From: Bacteriovoracaceae bacterium | Lineage (GTDB): Bacteria; Bdellovibrionota; Bacteriovoracia; Bacteriovoracales; Bacteriovoracaceae | Direction of reading: 5' to 3' | Assembly (NCBI GenBank): GCA_947440875.1 | Contig: CANETG010000115.1 | Coordinates: forward strand, 1-8,077 | Length of the DNA: 8,077 bases | In this document: positions 1 through 5,565 of the stretch, one piece after another | Layout of the letters: every line of letters starts with the position of its first letter | Position numbering within the stretch: the first letter of the stretch is position 1 | Translations under genes and position numbers: made by a program | Notes under the pieces: model-generated | What the model saw: the letters and a program-made list of their open reading frames with translations, nothing else | Databases searched by the model: none | Told to the model about the DNA's origin: nothing

Positions 1-401
1 ATCAAGTCATTCTCCGATTGTAGGGCTGGATTTTTTCTTTTGAAGCCTTCCGTAAGGCCTCGCGAGACGATGGCCTCGACGTCTTTAAAATCAGGTTTAC
101 TGAGAAAATCAAATGCTCCGTACTTCGAGACTTCGAGCATGAGTTCATGATTCCCGTAGGCCGAGTAGAAGATGAAGGGGACTTCGAAGCCTTTCTTCCT
201 TGCCTCTTTGATGAACTCAACACCATTCATGATGGGCATCGTGATGTCGCAAACCACACAGTGAATTTCTTCTGTCTCAAGAACCCTCAGCCCTTCTTTG
301 CCGTTGGAACCTGTGAATACTTTCGTGGCGTATCGACCGAGAATGAAAGTCATGTTCTCTACGAGAAGGCTTTCATCATCGACGATGAGTAAGTTTTTCA
401 T
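1..401 (-). CDS. Response-regulator receiver protein, 3' end beyond the left edge
   Basis: Read from an ATG at 401-399, this frame is open for 133 codons to the window edge with no stop, so the C-terminus is not visible. It is a canonical CheY-like receiver. The N-terminus MKNLLIVDDE carries the acidic pair D8/D9. The phosphoacceptor is D52 in the motif CVVCDITMP, S80 sits at the conserved Thr/Ser position (FYSA), and K102-P103 is the conserved Lys-Pro. All catalytic positions are intact, so it should accept phosphate from a histidine kinase. The receiver fold ends near residue 120; whether an output domain follows cannot be seen. An AGAGG ribosome binding site at 412-408, 6 nt before the ATG, overlaps the stop codon of the preceding gene. 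The 10-bp gap makes it the third gene of a minus-strand operon. It is a plausible partner of the kinase at 3516, by inference from proximity only. Confidence 0.9.
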   Translation of the reverse strand, partial: MKNLLIVDDESLLVENMTFILGRYATKVFTGSNGKEGLRVLETEEIHCVVCDITMPIMNGVEFIKEARKKGFEVPFIFYSAYGNHELMLEVSKYGAFDFLSKPDFKDVEAIVSRGLTEGFKRKNPALQSENDL

Positions 402-411
402 CTGTTTCCTC

Positions 412-1971
412 TTAGAGTTTCGATTTACCTTTAAAAATATTCTTCAAACTAAAACGGCCATCTCGTTTTAGAGCGACCACACTGTCTGGCATTCTCTCCG
501 GATTTAGAGCAGCGCTCTGTTCTTCAAAAGTTTTAGGCAAGTCATCTTGCCTAAGCATCGCCTCCACTAACTCTTTTGTCAAAGTGGTCACTGACTTGTA
601 GCTCAGCTGGTGGACAACTTTTCTGAGACCCGCAAGATTCTTATCTGTGAGTCCATGAATGATTGCACTATAATGGTATCCCTTCCGAGTTACGGGAAGC
701 TGGCCCTCTGAGGGAACAATAGTCAGGTAAGCAGGGAAAGGAAGGTCGATTCGAGCGATCGTGTAATACGGAATCTCGGAATCGATGATGAAAGTTAAAT
801 TCCTTTCTGTGATCGACGTAAGAATGACGGGCCTATCCAGAATGATGATTCTCTCTTCGTCATCAGGCCTCAGGAAGTATCTCTCTTCCTCTGAAGCATT
901 TTTTTCAAGGAATGCTTTTTCAAAGATCAGAAATAGTTGAACATCGAATTTTTTTGGAACTGAAAGGATGTATTCATATTCGAATATTTTCCTCATGGCG
1001 ATGGAATCTGATTGGGAATTGAATATGACCAGCAACGGAGACGAATCAATTGCTCGTACTGCCCTAAGGACTTCTGTCAGCTGCCTGAGATCAGGACCCT
1101 CCGTACCGCTTAGATCAAAGAAAATGATTCCCGGATTCGATTGGTAGAGCTTCCCTGCCGCATCCTCTGAAGTACTAAATATTTGATACCAACACCCAGA
1201 TGTCTTTTTTGGTAAATTCCGAATGATCTTCTCATCTTGGGTGAAAAGACAAAGGTGCCTCTTCCGTGGATCGAATTTATCTTTTCTCAAATCGATCCAA
1301 GTCTCGACGGTTTCAGGTTGGAGAGAATTCTCATCCAGCGTTTCCCAGGGACCTGCGAAGGGATACTTCACTTCATAGGTTTTTAAAAACGGTGAGACCA
1401 TGCCCCCGTCTGTACTCGTACTTATTTCCATCGGCGCATTGATCGACATGGGGAGTGTGATTGAAACCGAATCTGCGAGATTGAGGTCTGTTTCGACCGT
1501 AAATGTCTCATGGCCGACACTCGCAAGACTTGCGAAAAACCCAACCGAAAATTGAACCTTCAGGTTTTTGGCACGAGGAAACTCTCTTTCCAGTCTTCGC
1601 GTTCCGAACGCGATTTGAAAGGAGTCTTGAATGAAACTTTCACTGTCCGTGTCCAATACGTGAAAGAGGTTTACTCCGGCGACCAAAAGTATTTCACCGT
1701 TCCTGACTTCGGACTCCTCCTGAAAAAGAGCACCCATGACGGTTGATTGAAAAAGGGGAATTGTTTTCATCCACCGCACTTCTTCAGTCAGAGTTTTAGT
1801 ATGAACAGCGTCTATGAAAATGAGATGAGGTTTGAGGATAAAACCTTGTTCGCTGAGACTGTCCACTTCGGGTGAAATTTGGTGGATCTCGCAGTCAATA
1901 AGAGTTTCAGAAGCCACTTTTAGTTCGTTGTAAAAATCTGTGTCCCGTCCGTGGTAAAGAATGATCTTCAT
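412..1971 (-). CDS. Tandem receiver-like / PilZ-like protein, internally duplicated
   Basis: A 519-aa soluble protein with no signal peptide or membrane segment. I do not recognise a named family. Its layout looks like the same two-domain unit twice. Unit 1 has a receiver-like region (about 1-120, with D54 in LIFIDA) and a beta-rich region (about 125-205). Unit 2 has a receiver-like region (about 238-355, with D246/E247 as acidic pair, D286 in GIIFFD and K340) and a beta-rich region (about 364-455). Each beta-rich region starts with an RxxxR pattern (R125-R129 and R364-R368), followed by strands resembling a PilZ barrel. The second PilZ motif (D/NxSxxG) is degenerate in both. Unit 1's receiver lacks a clear Lys-Pro and unit 2 has K340-K341. 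The C-terminal about 60 residues are charged and probably flexible. The start ATG overlaps the upstream stop by one base (TAATG), indicating translational coupling with the HD-GYP gene. A c-di-GMP-related effector or scaffold is inferred; CDS confidence is high, function modest. Confidence 0.88.
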   Translation of the reverse strand: MKIILYHGRDTDFYNELKVASETLIDCEIHQISPEVDSLSEQGFILKPHLIFIDAVHTKTLTEEVRWMKTIPLFQSTVMGALFQEESEVRNGEILLVAGVNLFHVLDTDSESFIQDSFQIAFGTRRLEREFPRAKNLKVQFSVGFFASLASVGHETFTVETDLNLADSVSITLPMSINAPMEISTSTDGGMVSPFLKTYEVKYPFAGPWETLDENSLQPETVETWIDLRKDKFDPRKRHLCLFTQDEKIIRNLPKKTSGCWYQIFSTSEDAAGKLYQSNPGIIFFDLSGTEGPDLRQLTEVLRAVRAIDSSPLLVIFNSQSDSIAMRKIFEYEYILSVPKKFDVQLFLIFEKAFLEKNASEEERYFLRPDDEERIIILDRPVILTSITERNLTFIIDSEIPYYTIARIDLPFPAYLTIVPSEGQLPVTRKGYHYSAIIHGLTDKNLAGLRKVVHQLSYKSVTTLTKELVEAMLRQDDLPKTFEEQSAALNPERMPDSVVALKRDGRFSLKNIFKGKSKL

Positions 1972-3386
1972 TATTTTTCTTCATCACGGAGAAAGCACCT
2001 CACGAGAGCGCGAATGACAGTCTGATCAAAAGATAAAAGGTTTTCTCGGTCTTGAAGAAATATTTTTATACCTTCAATGGGAGAAACTTTCTTCAAGACG
2101 AGTAGGTCAGCGAACTTGTCGGCGAGAGCAACAATTTTTGCCAGAGGGTAAATTCTCAGGCCGGTCAGTTGGTTGGGAAAACCTTCTCCGCCAAGTCTTT
2201 CATGGTGCTGGTACACGATCTGTACGACTTGGTAATTGATCTCAGGAATATTACTTAGCATTTCCGCACCTAATCTTGGGTGGGTATGATAAGTCTCCAT
2301 TTCTTCTGGCGTATATGAAGCGGGATCTCTTTCCCGTAAGACAGAGGGGAGTAGTGTCAGACCAATATCATGGAGGTAGGCACCTAGTGAGACTGCTTCT
2401 TGAGTCCTTGGTCCGGCCCAGTCAAGATTTTTACAAATGGCAGAGGCAAAAAATGAGACGAGAAAACAATGTGTGTATTCTTCAGGATGAAACGTTTGGA
2501 AATCTTCCATGATCTTTCTCAGTGAAGGACTTCTCTTGATGAAGTTATAGACGTTTTCCGAAATGGCCTTACTTTCTTCAATGAGCTCAGGTCTTAATCC
2601 ATGGGTATTGATTTCCTCCATGAATTTCCCTGCGACATTTTTCATCTGAGACAATATGACTTTGTTATCAGCGTTACCGGTAGTCGTACTTACTCTCATC
2701 ATTTCATTCATGTAATGGATGTAGTTCCTGCGCTCTTCAGTCAGGAAGTAGAGGAACTCGACTTTCTTTTCAGAATATTTTCGAATTCTCTCCGCATCGA
2801 CGTATTCACCTCTCCTAAATATTTTAACGAAATGATTTTCCTTTAGTCGGATATAGTAATCAAATATTGCGAGATTGCCGCTGAACAAACTTTCGATATC
2901 CACTCGAGTACAGTCTTTGTCTTTAGTCTTAGGGTCAGGTTCGCCAATGAGTGCAGAATTCATGGGAAGATTCTTCTGGGAATTTGAAGGGGGGAGCTCG
3001 TTTAAATACTCGACCATGAATTTCATCTGAAATGGACGAGTAAACGATTTTGCTACTCCGATTCGGGTGAGGTTAGTTTTTAATTCTTGGTATACATCTG
3101 ATGTTTTTTGATCAGGAAAAACCAGTATGATGCGCAAGCCGGGATAATTTAGTTTGAGATATTTAAGGACTTCAATGCCAGAATGATTTTTAATATCGGG
3201 ATCGAGAAGAACAGTAGAAAACTTATCTTTGTAAACTGTGAGCTGACATTCTTTCCCTTCTCGGACAAGTTGACACTCAAAACCGTGGGAGGTCAGATTG
3301 GTAAGAGTTTCATTGCCCCAATCGGTATCACCAGTGGCGAGGAGGATTTTTTGTGTATTAAAAGCCGACCGATTTTCGCTTTGCAT
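1971..3386 (-). CDS. Degenerate receiver + divergent HD-GYP domain protein
   Basis: A 471-aa soluble protein. Residues 12-130 form a receiver-like domain: TGDTD near 18-22, D62 in LLDPDI, but Arg (R117-P118) where the conserved Lys should be, so phosphorylation is doubtful. Residues 160-230 form a middle alpha/beta region of the kind found before HD domains in predatory deltaproteobacteria-like bacteria. Residues 300-440 are HD-GYP: H306, the YLHDIG motif with H339/D340, HPRLGAEML with H369, HHE at 394-396, and D423. HD-GYP enzymes hydrolyse cyclic-di-GMP. Here the hallmark HHExxDGxGYP reads HHERLGGEGFP, so Asp became Gly399 and Tyr became Phe403, and HDIGK became HDIGL. Metal ligands appear kept; substrate recognition may differ. 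A Bdellovibrio HD-GYP lacking that Tyr (Bd1817) has been structurally described. It is the first gene of the minus-strand operon and overlaps the next by one base. The ATG at 3386 is the first start after an in-frame TAG and has no nearby Shine-Dalgarno sequence. Confidence 0.9.
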   Translation of the reverse strand: MQSENRSAFNTQKILLATGDTDWGNETLTNLTSHGFECQLVREGKECQLTVYKDKFSTVLLDPDIKNHSGIEVLKYLKLNYPGLRIILVFPDQKTSDVYQELKTNLTRIGVAKSFTRPFQMKFMVEYLNELPPSNSQKNLPMNSALIGEPDPKTKDKDCTRVDIESLFSGNLAIFDYYIRLKENHFVKIFRRGEYVDAERIRKYSEKKVEFLYFLTEERRNYIHYMNEMMRVSTTTGNADNKVILSQMKNVAGKFMEEINTHGLRPELIEESKAISENVYNFIKRSPSLRKIMEDFQTFHPEEYTHCFLVSFFASAICKNLDWAGPRTQEAVSLGAYLHDIGLTLLPSVLRERDPASYTPEEMETYHTHPRLGAEMLSNIPEINYQVVQIVYQHHERLGGEGFPNQLTGLRIYPLAKIVALADKFADLLVLKKVSPIEGIKIFLQDRENLLSFDQTVIRALVRCFLRDEEK

Positions 3387-3408
3387 TTTGTTAACATTAG
3401 ACTAATTT

Positions 3409-3438
3409 TTGTAAAGAACAACCTCCTGTTTGAATAAT
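3409..3438 (+). promoter_or_regulatory. Candidate sigma70-type promoter for the kinase/LOV operon
   Basis: TTGTAA at 3409-3414 (4 of 6 matches to the -35 consensus), an 18-bp spacer, then AATAAT at 3433-3438 (5 of 6 matches to the -10 consensus). This would start transcription near 3445 and leave a leader of about 70 nt before the kinase ATG. The -10 lies inside the inverted repeat at 3426-3447, so a protein bound there would block it. Pattern match only; an exact TATAAT at 3495-3500 is a competitor but lies too close to the start codon. Confidence 0.25.
3422..3427 (-). promoter_or_regulatory. Perfect Shine-Dalgarno sequence far upstream of the HD-GYP start
   Basis: On the minus strand this reads AGGAGG, the full anti-16S complement, but the HD-GYP ATG at 3386 lies 35 nt further on and has no purine-rich site of its own. 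The frame from ATG 3386 back toward this site is closed by a TAG, so an earlier in-frame start cannot use it. TTGTT (3421-3417) can pair with AACAA (3392-3388), which would fold the gap and bring the site near the ATG; this is a weak five-pair stem and only a suggestion. Confidence 0.3.
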
Positions 3439-3447
3439 TTCGAACAG
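3426..3447. repeat. Near-perfect 22-bp inverted repeat, candidate operator
   Basis: The arms are CTGTTTGAA (3426-3434) and TTCGAACAG (3439-3447), separated by TAAT. Eight of nine pairs are Watson-Crick and the ninth is T against G. It lies in the middle of the divergent spacer, overlaps the candidate kinase -10 and touches the AGGAGG on the other strand. Its position and symmetry fit a dimeric regulator's operator. It is not a terminator (no U-run, AT-rich stem centre), and the arms are in the opposite order from the CGAAC...GTTCG SOS box of Gram-positive LexA. Confidence 0.45.
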
Positions 3448-3515
3448 TTGATTAAGGTCTCTTAAACAAAGAAAGCCTTCGTCAAGAGCGTCTTTATAAT
3501 ACAGCGGAGAGTGCC

Positions 3516-5009
3516 ATGAACTTAATTGATCGCTTCGTCAGTGAAGGCATTTCTTTAGAAGCATCTCTAAATTTTATTACTGATGGATTAATCATTGTTA
3601 ATTCAAAATGTGAAATTTTGATGATCAATCAATCCGCCCAATCGATTTGCGGTCTAGTGCCAGAGGGCCTTAACACAAATTGGCCAGAATTTATGGGAGT
3701 TTATAAGGAGGATAGGAAAACTCTTTATAGCGCTGATGAATTACCGCTGGTCCGTGCCGTTGGCGGTGAATTTATCACGGGTCACTTTTTGAATCTCAAA
3801 AACCATCTCTTGAATGAGTGGAAAATTATTTCGTGCAACGCGAGTCCGATCAAAGAGAATAATATTATTGTCGGAGCTATCCTCACATTCAGAGATCTTA
3901 CTGATGTAATCAAAGAGAATGAAAGCATCCAGAAAGAGAGAGCGTTTTATCAGAAAGTTCTCAATTCGATTCCAGCCTACGTATTCTCCAAGGATCTCGA
4001 AGGGAATTATACTTTTTTTAATGAGAAGCTCAAAGAGGACTTTCAACAAAATCCAGCTCAAGAAAGTCTCATGGGAGAAATTAGCTGGTCAGCACCTGAG
4101 CATGACAAAATTGTTTTAAGTACAAAAAAAAACCATGAGTTCGAGGAAGAGTATAAGAACGTTAAGACTGGAAAGACTGTGCTCTTTCGGACGACTCGAA
4201 TTCCTCTCTTGGATCACCAAAATGATGTCTACGGGATTTGCGGAGTTGCGTATGACATCACCGCCCAGCGTGAGCGGAGAAAAGTTTTCGATGAAGAGAG
4301 GACTAAAATTGCGACTGCCTCTAAACTTGCTGCTTTGGGCATGCTCGCTGCGGAGATAGGCCATGAAATCAATAATCCGCTCGCCATCATCCGCACGAGT
4401 TCTTGGATCATGCGAAGAATACTCACGGGTGATGTCATTCAAAAAGAGATCGCTCTTCTTAAGCTTGATGAAATTGATATGACCGTTGCGCGAATTAGCG
4501 ATATTGTTGTTTCCGTCAAAAATCTTTCGCGGGATAGCTCCTCAGAAGAAATGAAAACCCACGTCTTGAAAGATATTCTGACAGATGTTCAGAGCATTTG
4601 CGGTCAAAAATTTCAGTTGAAAGGAATTAAATTTATTTTGGAGCAAACTTCAACTCTTGGTGAACAAATTAAATGTTTCCGAGTCCAGTTATCAGAAGTA
4701 TTTATTAATCTGATCGTGAATGCTGTCGACGCAGTTGAAAACTGCGAGAACCCATGGATAAAGGTCGAAGTCTTAAAAGATCATCATTCTTTTATCTTTA
4801 GAGTTTCAGACAGTGGAGCAGGAGTTTCAGAAGAAATAGAAAGAAAAATTTTTGCTCCTTTTTTTTCGACCAAAGAATTGGGCAAGGGGACAGGGCTTGG
4901 ACTAAGTATCTCTAAAGAAATCATGCGGAAGCATAATGGAGATCTCGTTCTGAATCGGAACGTTTCTCGGAGCTGCTTCGAAGTTATTCTTCCCCAGAAA
5001 AGGGAGTGA
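3516..5009 (+). CDS. Soluble PAS-PAS sensor histidine kinase
   Basis: A 497-aa cytoplasmic kinase with no membrane segments. PAS 1 spans about 12-128, starting LNFITDGLIIVN. PAS 2 spans about 142-250, with the typical VFSKDLEGNYTFFNE strand pair. A short charged helix (250-270) leads into the HisKA dimerisation domain (about 270-340), whose H-box IGHEINNPL places the phosphorylated His at 283. The ATPase domain (about 385-495) has the N-box INLIVNAVDAV (N402), G1 box DSGAG (432-436), the IFAPFFSTK segment, and G2 box GKGTGLGLS (456-464), so all catalytic boxes are intact. It autophosphorylates and passes phosphate to a receiver. The ATG has GGAG at 3506-3509, 6 nt upstream. Neither PAS domain carries the LOV cysteine motif. 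The gene abuts the LOV gene downstream, and no response regulator is encoded beside it on this strand. Cognate regulators may be the divergent operon's receivers (inference). Ligands of the PAS domains are unknown. Confidence 0.95.
   Translation: MNLIDRFVSEGISLEASLNFITDGLIIVNSKCEILMINQSAQSICGLVPEGLNTNWPEFMGVYKEDRKTLYSADELPLVRAVGGEFITGHFLNLKNHLLNEWKIISCNASPIKENNIIVGAILTFRDLTDVIKENESIQKERAFYQKVLNSIPAYVFSKDLEGNYTFFNEKLKEDFQQNPAQESLMGEISWSAPEHDKIVLSTKKNHEFEEEYKNVKTGKTVLFRTTRIPLLDHQNDVYGICGVAYDITAQRERRKVFDEERTKIATASKLAALGMLAAEIGHEINNPLAIIRTSSWIMRRILTGDVIQKEIALLKLDEIDMTVARISDIVVSVKNLSRDSSSEEMKTHVLKDILTDVQSICGQKFQLKGIKFILEQTSTLGEQIKCFRVQLSEVFINLIVNAVDAVENCENPWIKVEVLKDHHSFIFRVSDSGAGVSEEIERKIFAPFFSTKELGKGTGLGLSISKEIMRKHNGDLVLNRNVSRSCFEVILPQKRE
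5001..5006 (+). promoter_or_regulatory. Ribosome binding site that decides the LOV gene start
   Basis: AGGGAG lies 5 nt before the ATG at 5012, a normal spacing. A GTG in the same frame at 5006 overlaps this site and would leave no usable ribosome binding site, so ATG 5012 is preferred. The site lies inside the last codons of the kinase gene, implying coupled translation. Confidence 0.6.
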
Positions 5010-5011
5010 TT

Positions 5012-5536
5012 ATGGGTCTAAAAAACTTTATTGAAACTCATGGGGATAGCTTCCCTTATCCTGTGACGATCGTGAATCAGGACCTCCCCGACAGTCCTCA
5101 GACGTTTGTGAATCAGAGCTTCTGCGAGCTCACGGGATTTTATCGTGAAGAAATTCTTGGCACAAACTGTCGGTTTCTTCAGGGGGGGAGGTGTGATCCA
5201 TTGATTACGAAGAAAATCCGCGAGGCGATGAGTCAGCGTCTTCCATTTTTCCAGGATTTAAAGAATTATAAAAAAGACGGCGAGCTTTTTTATAACCGTT
5301 TAGTGGCGATACCCTTTCGGACAGCAAGAGAGAAGTTCTACCTCGGCCTTCAGCATGAGATTCCGGCCGAAAAGTATACACCCTTCAACGAAGTTCCTCC
5401 CAATGATCTGATGGATCGGATTGTGAATCCCTTGACCATCCTCTGCAGTCTTGAGCACGTGGCAGATTCTCGTTTAAACGGGGAGTTTCAGAAAATGATT
5501 GAGAAGATTCAGGCCTTCGTTCTAGGGCTGTCTTAG
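5012..5536 (+). CDS. Stand-alone LOV blue-light photoreceptor with kinase-like tail
   Basis: A 174-aa protein (176 aa if the GTG at 5006 is used). Residues about 11-115 are a PAS/LOV domain. The signature GTNCRFLQG at 50-58 matches the LOV consensus, with C53 as the residue that forms the light-induced flavin adduct, plus N52, R54 and Q57. Further flavin contacts are present: N85 in NYKKDG, N95 in LFYNRL and Q114 in YLGLQ. It should therefore bind FMN or FAD and respond to blue light. There is no effector domain. The C-terminal segment 131-174 (NDLMDRIVNPLTIL...) is predicted helical and resembles the H-box helix of histidine kinases with Asp135 where the His would be. It starts 2 nt after the kinase stop, so the two are almost certainly co-translated. 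A role as light input to that kinase in trans is inferred. The alternative is a short LOV signalling by self-dimerisation through the tail. Confidence 0.93.
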   Translation: MGLKNFIETHGDSFPYPVTIVNQDLPDSPQTFVNQSFCELTGFYREEILGTNCRFLQGGRCDPLITKKIREAMSQRLPFFQDLKNYKKDGELFYNRLVAIPFRTAREKFYLGLQHEIPAEKYTPFNEVPPNDLMDRIVNPLTILCSLEHVADSRLNGEFQKMIEKIQAFVLGLS

Positions 5537-5547
5537 TTTCCTCGCTT

Positions 5548-5560
5548 CTGATACGATCAG
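5548..5560 (+). other. Small hairpin over the truA ribosome binding site
   Basis: CTGAT (5548-5552), loop ACG, ATCAG (5556-5560): a perfect five-pair inverted repeat in the 29-bp gap between the LOV gene and truA. Its right arm includes the only purine-rich stretch (CAGG, 5558-5561) before the truA ATG, so folding could limit ribosome access. Only three T's follow, so it is not a convincing terminator. A stem this short can arise by chance. Confidence 0.3.
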
Positions 5561-5565
5561 GTTTC

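Larger units (their letters stand above)
3387..3515. promoter_or_regulatory. Divergent intergenic region between HD-GYP operon and kinase operon
   Basis: This 129-bp, AT-rich spacer separates the two divergent starts and must hold the promoters of both operons unless longer transcripts cross it. It contains an inverted repeat, one reasonable plus-strand promoter and an oddly placed ribosome binding sequence, each listed separately. The shared region makes coordinated control of kinase/LOV and HD-GYP operons possible. I found no convincing -35/-10 pair toward the minus strand. Confidence 0.6.

Noticed and set aside
2..226. 74-codon minus-strand ORF at the left edge
   Set aside because: It is in a different frame from the receiver gene, which covers the same bases and has all receiver motifs; the translation is Ser/Lys/Arg-rich low-complexity.
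147..392. 81-codon plus-strand ORF opposite the receiver gene
   Set aside because: Antisense shadow of a well-supported receiver domain, with no start signal.
3429..3444. LexA/SOS-box-like sequence in the divergent spacer
   Set aside because: The arms contain GTTTG and CGAAC but in the reverse order to the known CGAAC...GTTCG box, and no damage-response gene is present.
3457..3485. TTGACG (3485-3480, minus strand) as a -35 for the HD-GYP operon
   Set aside because: Five of six bases match, but at 16-18 bp spacing the sequence is AGAGAC-like with no resemblance to a -10 element.
3495..3500. Exact TATAAT on the plus strand just before the kinase gene
   Set aside because: No -35 element at the right distance, and a start about 7 nt downstream would fall on the ribosome binding site at 3506-3509, leaving almost no leader.
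4116..4442. 108-codon minus-strand ORF inside the kinase gene
   Set aside because: Antisense to the PAS 2/HisKA region; no motifs and no ribosome binding site.
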